This document shows, piece by piece, positions 43,551 through 56,930 of a stretch of DNA of 64,000 nucleotides. Source of the DNA: Acanthococcus lagerstroemiae (taxonomy: Eukaryota; Arthropoda; Insecta; Hemiptera; Eriococcidae). Both the position numbers and the translations under genes were made by a program. Location of the stretch: positions 69,800,101 to 69,864,100 of the forward strand of contig CM063106.1 in NCBI GenBank assembly GCA_031841125.1, written 5' to 3'. Below the pieces are notes generated by a model that saw only the letters and a program-made list of their open reading frames with translations, had not been told where the DNA came from and searched no databases. Every line of letters starts with the position of its first letter. Positions within the stretch are counted from its first letter, which is position 1.

Positions 43551-46500
43551 TAAAACTGGTACCTAGTTTCCGCCATGTAGCGAATTTTTCGGCCCTCATT
43601 TTTCATTATAGAACAAATTCGCTCTTCTCGCCTCGAGGATTGCTACCAATGTCCGGATGAAAATATTACAGGTAAGTGGAGAAACTGCCACTATCCAGAG
43701 ATCACAGAAGAATACGACGCCCCCGTCCCACACTATAATTCGTATTTTATTACCGGAACATTTTGCATCACTTCTTGCTGTCGAAAAGTTGGGTTTTTCA
43801 ACGGCCATAAAGAACATCAAAAGAGGAGACTCATTTATCTCCAATTAGATTTTCAACTCCGTCGAAAATTCGTTTAAAATCGAATATTAATCGAACTCGT
43901 CTATATATCGCGCTATTACGTGCGAGCGCATACGCCCTCGCGATGCAATAATGCAATTTGGACGATCGATACTCGATTTCACATTAATTTGGCGCGATTT
44001 ACCGGCTCTTCAGCCGCGCTGCGCTTCCTCGACGGGCTAACGAGAATTTTCGATTTACCAAGAGCCGGTTTTAATACGACTTTTCCAACTCGGATTGAGA
44101 GAGACTTTCGGGGCGAAAAATGCGACTAACTTCGGGAACGAAGAGCACCGAGCAAGTCCGCAAACAAAAACTATGTGTATATACGGAACTATATGTACAT
44201 ATGAGCGACGCCGGCTTAAAAAAGAGCGATTATGCTAATGAATTAATATAAGAGGCGAAGTTCGGTATCTTTGAATTCTCGGTTGTAAGTAAATTACTTT
44301 TAAAACTATTAAGTCTGCGAAGTTGAGCGAGAGTCACATGAAATATTCAAAAGGGCTTACGCGTGGTTGCCGGTCGCCGTTCTCGGGCTTCGTTCAGTTC
44401 AGTTTACTAAATCGAGCAGCACAGCGAAAACCAATGATAAATTCTGCGTAAAATTAACGCATCTCCCAAATTATCGGATCGGGTTTCGATTATTATACGA
44501 GGGAATTCGTTTAATTGCTTTCGAAATATACCAAAGAACTGCATCCCTCGCCCGTTTCTTAATACCAGGTAATCAGTTATAAGACTAAAGAGAGTACGTC
44601 CCTGTGGAATACGTGACCAGGCCGGCGGTTAAAGTCACCCTCCAGTTGCAGTCGTGAACCCTTGTACGTGAAAGCGACGTTGCACTCTTCCAAGATTAAC
44701 GATCCGACGTTCGAGAACGATTCGTTTTCTTCGGATACCTGACTTACGCAAGGGCAACCCCGGCTACGGCCCTTCCCCAGCTTTCTAGTGGTTCGAAAAC
44801 ATGAATGGAGCTGTTGAAAAATGAAGAAAGAAAAAAAAAAGTAGGGAGCAGAGAAGCTGGAAGCTCGCTTTCGATGTTGTTGACAAAAGCGGTGTAAAAA
44901 AAAAAGGGAAGAAAGAAAAGCTTCGTGATTCCCACTGCTCTGACTTGTCTGCTCGTAGCAACAAACAATGAAATGAATCTCCCAACGGCTACAGTCTACA
45001 GGGTGTCTCAAGTTGCACTAACCTCCTTCAATCGGGTAAGTAGGCAAATCATCGTGACAATATGTGGATGTGTTCGTCATCTCGTCCTTTCGAAGGGGCA
45101 AAGGAATGCGCTTTTGAATTAACTATTACTGATGCAATATCCATCTTTTTTAACGACCGGGAATATAGTCAAGTAAGGTAACACAGGAAACAATCAAGAG
45201 AGTAGCGGTAGTTTGTTGAAAATTATTGATGGCGGTGTCCTGACTAACATACTAAACGTTTCTGCCATACTTCTTCTGATTTTTTTTTAGAGGAAAGATC
45301 AACCCTCCACCATCTTTTTTTTTTGTGGTCAAAAATCTTGAGCATTACGGGAAATAAAAAACAAATTCGATCATAGATATACACCAGACACGTCCACAGA
45401 AATGGTCTCTGGTACTTTGTTCATATCTGCCCCAGACATGTCACAAATGAAGGTTTCACAATGACACGTTCGAGCAGCACAGCTTTACATAGGCCTTATG
45501 AAAAAAAACACGATTTTTTGTACTGTTTCCCAGTTCATGAGATTTTGAGAATTGTAGCAAGCATTCAAATTTTACATGCTTCGATTTCTTACACTGTAGC
45601 TTTCCAACCCCAGGGAATTTCTTGTCCCCTCGACCGATACCGCGGATACCGTACATGGGACATCAGGTATTTTTGTGTTGCAACGGCTTGAACAAGCAGT
45701 ATTTTGAGAGAAGTTAGCCAAATACCAAATAGTGCGCTTATATCATGTAATCAGTGCCGAAATTACGGATGCTAAAAGTTCGTCAGTTGAAAGAAAATTT
45801 AAGAACCCATTCATTCGATTCTCAGTTCGACTCTCAGAGACCATCAAGATATAGTATTCGAGAGACATTTTGAGCCTTTAAATCAATAAGAAAGACCAAA
45901 ACGCAATTTTTACATCAAATTTCTCAGAATACCGACTCGAGTTCCTCAAAATTTTACTTAAAAATTCGCAAGATAAAGTCCTCACTCCCCGAAATTGCCA
46001 ACTAGCTATTGAATCTCGCTGGAAATGGATGGTTGTTTTCTGGATCGTTGATTTCTAATACTTATTTCCCTCTAGATATTCGATCCAGTCCCACTTTTTT
46101 TCTCAATTCAAGTAAAAAGAGGGGAGGGGTACCATATCCCCTATCAGGGCCAAATAAGAAATCTGACGAAATATTGGAAATCAGCTACGCGGAAAACCTA
46201 CATTTCCATGTCTAAGACTCGGTTGAGACTTAGTAAGGATTGTTAAATTATCTTGAAACCCTTTCAGAATTTTCAGAGTGGCTCTTTATAGTACTTGATT
46301 GGTATTTGTCATGTTTCTCTGAGACTTTGACATGATTCTTCAGAACTCTGCGAGGACTCGTTCAACCTATCGAAATTATTTTCATTAGGACTTCGGTGAT
46401 TCGTGAAAAATTACAAAACTCAGTAAAACTTATACAACCTCGTTTTATATTAAATATACAAAGCTTTGTTTTGGTTAGAGTTTAAAATGAAAACTACTCT

Positions 46501-49369
46501 GTCAAAGTTAAAAACGAAAATTGTTATGTCACTCAAAAGAACGAAGTATAAGAATAAAGTTGCAGTTTCATCTTACCTGAAGAGACAGTTTCAAACATGG
46601 TTACGTAAATCAGAATAGATAAATTTTCGAATTTTTTGAAGAACTACACATTTTCATTGAGAGAGAGGAATTAAGCGAGCCCCTCGGGGTTCGGGATTAC
46701 GTTTTCTATGTCTGTATCATGGACAGAAAGCAGGAGCGCTTCCCTGAATACAGTTGATTGTAAAGAATTCCTTCAATGGGCATAGTGAATAATTGTCTAT
46801 TTCGTGGTAGCACCCTGTAATTTCCTTAGCCGTGTAGCCGTGGTGTAATAAGAATGGGGGATGTGTCCTCTCCAGAGGCAGTAGAAATTTCGAAATTACC
46901 CATTTTCAGAGTTTGTACAAAACTCAAAGATTGCTTCAATCGTTCCGCTCGCAGTCACATTTACTATGACTGTCAGCTCCTCATTTTAACCAGGAAGGTT
47001 AATATGATTTTTCCGGGATCAAAAGAACCTTATTGTTAGGAGGTAAACGCAGTGACCAGAAAGAACAGCTAGTATTGTCAGAAGTGAAAACTGAATTCCG
47101 CTCTCGGATGTCCCAAATGCTGCTAGATTTTGCTAGATTTAAAAAAATCAAAAAATCGGAAGTCCATTCAAAATGAGTTTTCTAACTAGAAGTGAGATGC
47201 TGAAATGAAGTTTTCGTCGCAAGAAATGAAAAATCTTAGTAGATCTAGCAGAATTGGCCATTATAACAACACTGGGCACTGCCCCTTGTCCCTGTTGTAA
47301 CAGGCAAGCCTTCTACAAATGGGAATGTCGGAGAAAGTGAGACCTTGAAAATCATAATTTTCGTTGTAAGGCACTCCACGGATCAAAATAATGTTAACTC
47401 GAAAACTAAAATAAGTAGGAGGGTGAGGCCAAGGAGTGTATTTGAAGGATACGACCAAGGAAATTGTTTACCCCGAAAGAATTGCTTCGTTTACAGTACG
47501 ATTTTTATGAAAAATTAAAAATTAATTAAAATGTTTGTAATTATTCTTAACCAAAATTGAGTTTGCCAACACCCAAATCGGATTTTTTCCCGTGATGTCC
47601 GATACTGTCTTTTAACATGTATTATCAAAAATGTTCCGCCAGGTATTTATTCGCAATGCTGAGAACAATTTTTTTAAAATTAATTCTGTATGTAATTTCT
47701 TTGAGTGTTGATATACATCTCTACCTATTCCAAAAAAGAGCAAGGAAAACGTATTTGCAGATTGTCAAAAATAGTTACCTACTTACCCCGTTAAAGGGGC
47801 TCACTCATTTGAAACATCCTATGGATTTTCTACAGTGAAACTTGAAACTTCCTCGTGAAAGGCATTTGAAAATTTGTTTAGCTGAGGAGAGGCTTGGGAC
47901 GTCTTCCTTTCATCGGCGGAACTTACGTACTTGTCTCGCAGTCACAGAGTACGCAAGAACGAATCATTCCGGCCAAATACGAGGGTGGTACCGTGTTCGT
48001 CAGTGATGTAGTACGTGTACATAGTAAATTCGAAATTATTGATCAACAAGGTCTAAGATGGGAAAACAGGAAAAGTTTTGTTTTTTCTCCATGCATTTAT
48101 ATTTCAACGCGCAGGGGAATCATATTTTTAAATCAGAGCTCTGCGTTTTGCTTTCAATTGTTTCTACGTACTTAGAATTGTTCTGTTATACGTACACTCG
48201 CGTGTCACGCTGAATATTATTGTTGCTCGCGAGAATGTTTCCCATTTTCTTAGTTCGTGTAAAATGGGATGGCACAGAATAGTCGAGCAGTCTGAATAAC
48301 AAACGTGGGTAAGATGAAATCAAATAATGGCTCGATTTTGAGACGACAAGGAGGAGTGTATTATGAAAGATCACGCGAGTGTTTGCAGAGGCGCTTGTAT
48401 ACGGAACACTTTTTTCCAAAGTAAAACCCAATATTTTGGTTCGGATGAATATTATTTGCTTAAATGAAGAATAAAGAGCTGTGTACCTGCATTCCATGTG
48501 TATATTTTACTGATTCCAACCCCCTGCTGGGAACTGCGGTTTTACATCCGTCTGGCAGTCATCCTTACCGTCGGTCTATCTGACAGTCATACTTCATTTC
48601 TGATAGTTCATTCATCTCTAAACCAACCATATTCAGCAGTCAATCCAACTCTGACAGCTAGTATGTCTTTTATAGTTAATCGGATACAAATAGTCAGTCA
48701 TAGTCAGTCAGAAACTCAGTCTATCTCAGAGTCAGTTACAGTTTTCTGATCTATTTGTTTGTATGTACTTTGTATGTTTCTTCGTGATGGGATATGTGGT
48801 CATTAGTTTTCAGTATACTGCTGGGTGTTTCAACATGAAGTTCCTTCCTCCTGTGGGATGTGCAGGCAACTTATCCTAATATTATGTATGTTTGTTTGAC
48901 CACCCTTACATCTGAAGGGGCTGAGATGCGGTCTATAAAACAGATAGTTATCCATGTTCATCAGAGGTTTTTCATGATTAAAAAAGATAATATCATGAAT
49001 GGTTCTGGTAATAAAGAACAATCTATCTCATTTGGTTGGGTTCAACTTAATGATCACAAAATCTGAGATTACTCTCGGTAATAAGAAAAATTATAAGAAT
49101 TTGAAGTTCCGAATCCTTTTGTACAGTTATTTTTCCACAGGTTAACGTTGCTATCCGAAAGTGCCGCCATTTTACCTGTTTCCAATTATGAGAAAGGAGA
49201 CGTTTTCAGAAAGTGCAAAATTGTTCACAAACAGAGAGCTGCAACAAAGTAATGAGGTATACTTTCCTTTCCCAGACAGAGTATGAAATGTGATCACAAG
49301 GGAGGAGTTTTCTACTGTAAATATAATAAATTGAAAATCACCAGGTGCGATACACGGGGGAAGCAATGC
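43551..49369. other. No supportable gene; CpG-rich island at about 43860-44600
   Basis: This long stretch has only short frames on both strands, without family features. About 43860-44600 is CpG-rich. About 46210-46420 contains GACTT/GAGACTT words resembling the AGTCTTAAA repeat in reverse. About 48540-48745 is rich in CAGTCA/TCAGTC words. CpG content drops again after 44.6 kb. Confidence 0.4.
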
Positions 49370-50625
49370 CTGCAGTTCCCCCGCTAAAGAGAAATATTGA
49401 AATCAGAAGCGCTTCACAAATAGCAATGTTTTACAGAGTCTCAATTGAACTTCACAACAGTATTTTAAAGATTTTCGACGGATCCTAAAAAAGTGTGAAA
49501 ATGTCCCAGAGGTCGTAAATGAGTCTTCAGGAGTCGTAGAAAGTTTTAAACAAGTGTGGACAAATCTTACAGAAACTTAAACAAGTTTTCGAGGATCTTA
49601 AAGAGATCTTGAAAAGTACTGAGGAACCCTGATAAGACTCAAACGTCATTATCAAGTCTTTGAGAGTCCTGATCTAATCCGAAAGAGTCCAAAAAAGCAT
49701 TTAGCAAATGTAGTTTCAGATGAGTCTGGGACAGTTTTCGCGAATCTCAAAAAACTTTTGAAACATCCGAAAGAGCATCTATTTATTTTGAACCATATTG
49801 GAACAGGTTTGGTGAGTCTTAACTCATGCCTGAAGAGTTGTAAGAAGTTTTAAATGAATTGTGAATGGGTAGTGAGTCTTAAAGAAGAGTCTTAGAAAAT
49901 CTTGAACGAGTCTAGAAGAATTTCAAATTAACATTAAAAAGTCTTAGTTTCAAGGAGCCTTTCAGAGTCATATTGTCATATACAAGCCTTAAACAGCTGT
50001 ACGAGTTCTAGGACTTGATCATGTCTTGAAAGGCCATAATTAGTAATAAAGAGTCACAGCTGAGTGGCAAACTGTTATAGCGAGTCCTCAATAAGTCTGG
50101 AGAAATCTTGAAGAGTATAAATTATTTTTACATGAGCATTAAAGATTGAATAAGAATAGCACCAATTTCCTCTGTCGGGGAAGAAATTGGATGGTATTGT
50201 TAGGTGTCAGGGGAAATGTGAGCCATGTCGGTGGGAGGGGGCGGAGGAATAGGTTGAATTTACCGACTTGTTGCTAATATTTTTCGCGGAGAAAAACATT
50301 TTTGCTCATTCTAATTTCAATCGTGCCGTCTGACGATGAAAATGTCAATTCAGTGATGTCAAAAATTTAAAGAATTGACGATTTTCATGTTTTGCCGACT
50401 AATAGTCCAAAATGCGTACGAAATGGTCGACTTTGCGGAAAAATTCCAACTCCGAATATTTGTGCCCCTGTCCCTTCATGTCCCCCCTCACTTTGCTCCT
50501 GGGTATTGTGATGAACGTTGAAAATTCTTCAAAATATCGTCGCCTAATCGAGAATCCAGCGAGTTGAAAGTGTTTAAGAAGACACTTTTGAAGTTACTTT
50601 CATTTTCAACGTCAGTAAGAATATA
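49370..50625. repeat. Degenerate AGTCTTAAA-type repeat, copy 2
   Basis: This is the colinear partner of 8340-9310, with shared start (GCTTCACAAATAGCAAT) and shared tail (CATTTTCAACGTCAGTAAGA). Words such as GAGTCTTAAA recur throughout. About 50200-50520 is an extra block with G-rich left and CCCC-rich right ends that is absent from copy 1, probably another small insertion. Confidence 0.5.
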
Positions 50626-51885
50626 TATGTTATGGTACATGATGTAAATCTGATAATGACGTTAATGGCCGGGAAATAACGTTAACAATGAAAACCAACG
50701 GGCATGCACGTTAAAAACCGGGAAATATCGTGAACACCCATTTTGTCTACAATTTACTTGGGAATTCTTGTGAATTTCAGATATTAGAATTGGACCGGGC
50801 TTTCTCAAGATTTCCCAATACATCTTGGGAAATCTTGGCATTCTGGGCCATCTTGATATGAGTAGTCCTGAAGAGGATATTTAAAAAAACTAGCAGCTAT
50901 ACAAGACTGCTAGACTGCTAGACACAGATGGATTGGTAGACAGATAGATATGGGCATATCAACATGAATGGACTACCCTGTAAGCGAAAGTGGAGCAACT
51001 TATTATACCCCATGCAGAACAGTTGGCCGGCTCCGTGACCTGAAGGGGCATTGAAGTTAGGTAAAATATATTTATCAAATTTCTCTTCAACATTTCGATC
51101 TTGTAGTCATTTTTTGGCAGGAAGCAAATTTTTGATTCCAGCCCTTTAACCCTCTCCTTTTCTTCCTCTTTGACCGTCCCCATAATCTTCCATCTTTTCC
51201 GTCCCCGTAAAAATAACTGGAGCTGGAGTAAAAATCGCATTTCTGGTGAAACAGGAGTTCTCAAGAATTTTCTTCTGCGGAGCCGAGCTAATTTAAGAAT
51301 CTTACTTGAGCCAAAGCCAATTCAATGTTCGGCTCCAGCCCTTAAATATCCTCTGTCTATTCCTCCCTCATCTATATCCATCACACTTTTGCACTCTTCC
51401 TCTTCTTGTAAAATTAATTAGACCCGAAGCAAAGGTAACATTTTTGAAGCCAGAGCGATCAAAAAAAAATTTTTTGCCGGCTAGAGCTACAGACCGACAA
51501 ATATTATTTGCCAGAGTTGAGACTGAAGTTAATTCCGACAATTTTAGCTGAAGCCGGGGCTAGTTCTAATTTGCATCGAAGCCGGAGCCAGATTGGAGAG
51601 GCTCTCTTTTTCTAATTTGCTCTCAACCCGAGTTCTGATAAGCATCAGGCTCAGACAATACAGTATAATGCAATAAGGCGCACGTCATTTCCCAAACTGT
51701 ACTGGGCAACGTCGATCAGCTCGGGAAGTCATGATAGTTTGAACGTGCACTAACATAGCCCAAGTAGCTAGGTAAATTACGTCATATCCCGGTCATTAAC
51801 ACCACGGCCCAATGACGCTGGGTTAGAACGTATTTGCCTGGGAATTCACGTTCGATCCCGAATTTACATCATGTACTGTGACATA
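50626..51885. mobile_element. 1260-bp TIR element of unknown class
   Basis: TATGTTATGGTACATGATGT at the left and the reverse complement TATGTCACAGTACATGATGT at the right form 24-bp TIRs with four mismatches. A motif like GTTAATGGCCGGGAAATAAC recurs just inside both ends: about 50664, about 50710 and, inverted, about 51795. The element lies precisely at the end of the degenerate repeat. No transposase is visible; the interior (51200-51650) is rich in AGCCGGAGC/GGAGC words. Confidence 0.55.
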
Positions 51886-51922
51886 TACATTCAATGGTAA
51901 GAATCGTTCTAAACTTCAAGTA

Positions 51923-52839
51923 CTGTAAAATCTCGAATATAATACGCACCCAGATTTTCAAGACATTTCAACAAAAAAAAAAAAAAAAGTTAAATTCGTG
52001 TATAATACGCAGTAAAATTTACAAAGACAGAATATCAAAAAAATAAAAAAAAAAATGGCGCAAGCACGTCAAAAATTCAAAATATATTTAATCATCATCA
52101 CTTTCAATTAATAACTCTTCCGCTTCTTTAGTATGTGGCCCATCATAATATAGGCACTCGTCGTCAGTGTCGTCATCGTCATCGCTTTTTTCTTTCCATA
52201 TATGATATCATCCTTAGATCCATCTAAATTACTGGAAATACAACATTGGTGAATCCGTGACGGATGATGTCGGGGTTCAAATTAGCCCAAGTTTCGAGAA
52301 TCCATTCAGTTACTTCAAGAAGGTTTAGCTGTCGCATGTTGCTACCAGAGTGGTATAAGTGTGTTCGCCAGTGCGTAACCACGAGTACCGCTTCTTCTGA
52401 ATTCCATCTTTCATGGGCTTATTGATGGAGACATTCAAGGGTTGCAGCATTTTTGTCATGCCTCCAGGAATGATGGCACGTGTGGAGTTCATTTTTTTCA
52501 TAATTTCTTTAACAGATGGCACAAGGTGGCAACGAAATGAATCAAGGACCAACATTGAATGTACGTTGCGCAACCCACCAGGTCGGCACCCCCACACACA
52601 TTTCAGCATCAATAGTGAGCTTTTCATACATTGTTGCTGTCGGTACTCATTCAGCTCCTTATTTACACTTGCTGTACTTCTTCGTGCATGCACCAGAATT
52701 TATCAGTTATTCTGGGTAATGTATCATTTTCATTGAAAAAAAAAAAAAAAAAAAGATCCCGTGTATAATACGCGCCTCAAATTCTGAGGGCAAAATTTTG
52801 GGAAAAATGTGCGTATTATATTCGAGATTTTACAGACAG
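51923..52839 (-). mobile_element. pogo/Tigger-like transposon, internally deleted, 917 bp
   Basis: The ends share about 25 bp, CTGTAAAATCTCGAATATAA and then TACGCAC. The right end has an extra CTGT. TA lies outside both ends (51921-51922 and 52840-52841). A-runs lie inside each TIR. The remaining coding is the C-terminal half of a Tigger-type transposase on the minus strand. The TIRs differ from those of the 16.7-kb element, so this is a separate family. Confidence 0.8.
52088..52693 (-). pseudogene. pogo/Tigger transposase, C-terminal half
   Basis: From about 52693 the minus strand reads into the catalytic domain: MLVLDSFRCHLV contains a conserved catalytic Asp, followed by VKEIMKKMNSTRAIIPGGMT, KMLQPLNVSINKPMKD and the KKRYSWLRTGEH segment. 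These blocks are characteristic of the DDE domain of pogo/Tigger/jerky transposases. A frame change near 52325 leads to LLEVTEWILETWANLNPDII, RHGFTN, and the gene ends in an acidic tail (SDDDDDTDDE) with a stop at 52088-52090. The CENP-B-like DNA-binding domains and the first catalytic Asp are deleted. Not functional. Confidence 0.8.
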
Positions 52840-52841
52840 TA

Positions 52842-54560
52842 CTCCTCTCTTATCTACTCATTGCATACCATCACGAGAGCAAGAAAATAATCTGAAAGCA
52901 GAGGCGTGTGATACAATTGTAAATGTGGCACTGCAGAGAATAAGGTCCAACAAACGTTTTAAAATAGGTTATTTTCCAGCTACCATAATATATTGAAACT
53001 AACCTCAATCAGAAAACTTTTGTAGAATTTAACAGGTCAATAATACGATTCAGGTGCAAACCAAAAGAACAAGAAAAAATTGACAAAATGGCTGCGAAGT
53101 CCGATACCGCGGGTAAGACATTGAAATCCTCCAGCGAATTTTTCTTCCGTATACTTTCAACCGTGGTCTTTAATTTCGGATTTCGACGACAAAGGTTAAC
53201 ATGTTCTGGTTTTATAATCGTTCACTCTCGAACACTTCAAACACAATACGGCGGCACTTCAGATTACTCTTCGGGATAAACCCGTGCGTCTTTTCCATTT
53301 TTATTCTTTCTTGCCTCCACAAAGGCGAAGAGCATAAATTGCGTTTGACATTCAAAAGACCAAGATGTTTTTGGATGTGCAGCTGGAGCACCGTCGACCG
53401 TGTACCTTTTGTCCGTTTTCATGCGCAAAATGCAATCCATCCCCGAAGAGTCATCAAAAAGGAAAATAGCGGAGAAAAAATTTCCACTTAATTAATTTTG
53501 TCACGGTGAGCGCGCTCTCGAGTCCATTCAAGGTAGAAATCGGCCGAGGATATTTTTTGAATAAGAAAACGAACGCGTAAGAAAAGATTCGCGGATAATA
53601 TTAAAGCCAGAGGTGGATGGCAGCAGCCGGCGAGGCTGAAAATAGGCTACAGCCATCTAGGCAGGTACAACATACAGCCTAAGTAATCATCGCTACCGAA
53701 GAAGGCTGAGAGATTAAAAAACATAAATACCCAAGGTAACAGATCGAGCCCGATTATTGCAAAAGGCTACGAGAAAAATATTCCGTTTGGCCGTTATTCC
53801 TTTTTTCCTCTATTTTTTTCACCCCTCTTCCTTTTTCCACATCATTCTTTGTTTTTATTAAAACCGTATACTGTAAAACTCTATGGCGGGAAAATTGCGG
53901 CCAATATTTCACGCGTCATTCGCCCTTTTATAAGCGTGGCGTATTTTATTTTAAATTAGCCTATTTTTTGAAATATGTTTATAAATTTAGCCAGTTTGAA
54001 GTGCAAGCTGCGGTCGTAAATTAACTCGTTATTACCGGAGCTGGAGCTTTTATTTCGACTTTACGCACGCCCTGCGCCGTCGCTCACCTCCGAACGAGTG
54101 CACTGAAATCGGCTACTGAAATACGATTGCGAAATTACCTTCGAGTTAGCGAAACCTGTAAACTTTGTACTCACAATCCTACCCATCCGTTGAGTATCGC
54201 AACTGCTCCATAAATATTATCGTTTAATATATATTAAAAAGAAAAGCGGCGATTTGGATGCTCAGCTTAAGATCCGGCAACCGTTTGAACGAAATACGCC
54301 GTAGCTCTTGCGAGCAGTTACGGGCAAATTTCAAATGTCTTTTGAGCAATTCGGAACAAGAAGAGCTGCGAAGCAGTTTCCACAAGCTCAGCCACAGAAA
54401 TCATTACCTGGAGAATTCAGTAAACATGAGAAACACGAGTGACGGTGCAATCCTGTCGAAGCGGACTGGCACCTACAAAGTTACCAAGAAGATACATTTA
54501 CATCAGTTCAATTTTTCACTTTCATTTCTCCTCCGCCAAAGCTAATGTCGCGGATTTAAC
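52842..54560. other. No gene seen; CpG-rich island at about 53480-54330
   Basis: The first 600 bases are anonymous. About 53480-54330 is an island with CpG-rich and TTTATTTT/TAAATTAG words and no transposon ends. The frame 54258-54545 (+, 95 codons) has no family features I recognise. Confidence 0.4.
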
Positions 54561-54562
54561 AT

Positions 54563-55965
54563 AGTCTGCAGGAATGCCAACGGACTCACACCCCGAAGGT
54601 TAGAACTGGAATCTTTCCTCCACCTCCGGAACATTGACTCCGAGACTCATCTCATTAGTGACTCAAATCTTCCTTAGAAATCATGCGATCTATGCTGCCA
54701 ATCACCCGAGTAAATTGACAACCTCAAAATTCACAAGGCGCCAGGATTTTACATCACCTCACTTCCGAAGAAAGACATCGTCATGTTGTGCTATCTTTTC
54801 AACGTAGCACTACGCCGCCGTCACTTCCCAACCCAGTAGAAGAAAGCTCAAGTTATCGTTATATCTAAACCTCGGAAGCCAATTCACGATACAGCCTCGT
54901 ATCGGCCAATTTAACTACTGCCAACCACTGAGAAAATCTTCGAGAAACTACTCCAAGCCAAAACTGAACCGCTCGTATCTCAAATGGAGTAATTCCGGGC
55001 TATCAATTCGGCTTCCGAAGGAAACATTCCACAATTGAACAAGTTCACCATGTTGCCGTGAAAATTCAGAACTCGCTTGAGCAGAAAAAAGTCTGCACTG
55101 CCGCTTTCTTGGACATCGCAAATCTGGCACCATGGTGTCTCATCAGCAAGCTCCGGGATACTCTTCCATCCAGCCTCGCAACTCTTCTGGACCTTCCGGA
55201 CAGTTCACGATAGTGAAGTCTCCTCCTGGCTCCCTATCCAGGTAGGGGTTCCACAAGGAAGTGTTCTGTCACCGCTTCTGTACCTACTATATATGCTGCG
55301 GATGCTCCAATCTAAAAATGTAGTACTACAATGGCTATGTTTGCCGACGACACCGCTATTTTGTCAACAGTGACCATCTTCGCGGAAGCAAATAACAAAT
55401 TACAACAAAGCCTGAATTGATAAGACCTCTGGACTCAAAAATGGTGCATAAAGGTTAATGCAGCCAAATTTAAGCACGTATTCACTCTCAACCATAAATA
55501 TCCCTTCTATCCAGTCTATCTTGGCACCGACGAAATTCTGCTTCAAGAATCGGCCAAATACCTCGGAATCACCTTAGACTCGAAACTTACTTGGAGTGCT
55601 CATATCTCTGACAAGAAGACACTAGCAACCGAAAAACTCAGCAAACTCTATTGGATATTGAACAAGAAATTTTCAAACTCGAAACCAAATAACTAGTTCA
55701 CAACTCAGCAGTACAACCTATATGGACCTGCGGTCTTATGATCTGGGGAGTGGCAGCTGAGTTTAACTTGCAGAAACTCATACACATGGAAAACAAGGCT
55801 CTCCGTACTATATGGTTGGAGCTTACCGATTCGAACGTAATCATGATATCAGGAAGGATTTGGAGATCTCTCTCTCACCGACCTAATGTCAGCCCTTGCC
55901 GCTCGATACAAAAAAACGGATCGACAGTCATAGAAACCCGATCGTAATGCAGTTGAATTTCGAAC
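54563..55965 (+). pseudogene. Jockey-like LINE, internally deleted and frameshifted
   Basis: The start shows the first endonuclease block, NANGLTPRRLELESFLH, followed by SETHLISDS. It then jumps, without the rest of the endonuclease, to the RT domain: IHKAPGFY, KAQVIVISKPRKP, ASYRPI, FGFRRKHSTIEQVHHVAVKI, CTAAFLDI, VPQGSVLSPLLYLLYM (RT4), MFADDTAILS (catalytic Asp pair, about 55340) and KYLGITLDSKLTWSAHI. The end is MENKALRTIW and RYKKRIDSHRNP, matching the C-terminus of Jockey ORF2. At least six frame changes or stops are needed, so it is an old relic. Its right edge merges into the TCGAC-rich repeats. Confidence 0.85.
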
Positions 55966-56319
55966 TATTCCCATGCTACTCAATTTCGACTCCATTTCGC
56001 CGTCGAATTCAAGTCGAAATGCTGTCGAATTTAAAGTCACGTGTGCTACATAAGTTCTACTCCATTTCCTCGTCGAATTCAAGTCGAAATGCAGTCGAAT
56101 TCAAAAGTCGTATGTGTTACTCAATTTCTACTTAATTTCGCCGTCGACTTGAAGTCGAAAATCAGTCAAATTTCATTATGTTACGTCCGTAACATTTTCC
56201 AACGGCATTTACCCAAAATCGACTTCATATCGACGTCGATTTACGGTCTACAAAAAAGTTAATTACCTGCAATCGACTGAATTTCGACGTCGGCTTTAGG
56301 CTTTTGGGAAATCATATTA
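55950..56319. repeat. TCGAATTC/TCGAAAT tandem repeat, period about 80 bp
   Basis: At least three units of the pattern TTTCGCCGTCGAATTCAAGT, CGAAATGCnGTCGAATT, GTGTGCTAC start at about 55995, 56072 and 56148 with growing divergence. The repeat sits directly downstream of the Jockey-like coding end, so it may be that LINE's 3' UTR array or an independent satellite. Confidence 0.7.
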
Positions 56320-56321
56320 TA

Positions 56322-56930
56322 CAGAGTGTGCCAACGAAAGGTATCACATTTTGAAAACTCATAACACAACGAATACTTAATCGATTTATTTCGGATAAAA
56401 AAATACATAAAACTAGAAACTGGACAGTTTTCTTTTTTGACGACTAAAAAAAAAAAAAAAAAAAAAAAAACATTTCAGAAAGGTGAGAGCCATCGCTCGT
56501 GATACAACCTTGCTGGCGTTTTTTGAAGTTTTGAGAACCTTGTTGACAAAGGCCGACGAAAATTTTTGACATTTTATTCGCGATACTGAGTTTCAAATTT
56601 TCGATGCTCTGTGGCTTTTATTTAGCCATTTCTGTACCGTCACTCGAGTTGGAACACTGTCTTTAGTACTGAGGCGAAATTTTGTGCGAAATTTTCGAAT
56701 AAACTTTGCATACGACTGTTCTTTGATAAAAAATTCTACACAAAATACGCGATGTTCTTCTTTCCAGGGAGACGTGGTTACGTTTGATTATCAAAAATGA
56801 AATTCTTAAAATAAAAAATTTAAAAACTGTCAGTTTTTGCTTTTGAATGCTGCGTTTCCGAGCGTTGTAACTATCAGTGTTGCCAAGTTATTAAAAAAAT
56901 AAATGTGATACCTTTCGTTGGCACACCCTG
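56322..56930. mobile_element. mariner-type MITE, 609 bp
   Basis: CAGAGTGTGCCAACGAAAGG at the left and the reverse complement CAGGGTGTGCCAACGAAAGG at the right extend to about 30 bp with one mismatch (GTATCACATTT follows). TA flanks both sides (56320-56321, 56931-56932). A CAGGGTGTnCC start is typical of mariner ends. There is no transposase: the interior has a 23-base A-run and AT-rich DNA. It interrupts the TCGAC-rich repeat zone. Confidence 0.85.

Noticed and set aside
45000..45015. ACAGGGTGTCTCAAGTTG as a mariner end
   Set aside because: No partner inverted end was found within several kilobases.
48540..48745. CRISPR-like array of CAGTCA words
   Set aside because: Spacing is irregular, there are no constant spacers and the context is eukaryotic; it is a simple-sequence region.
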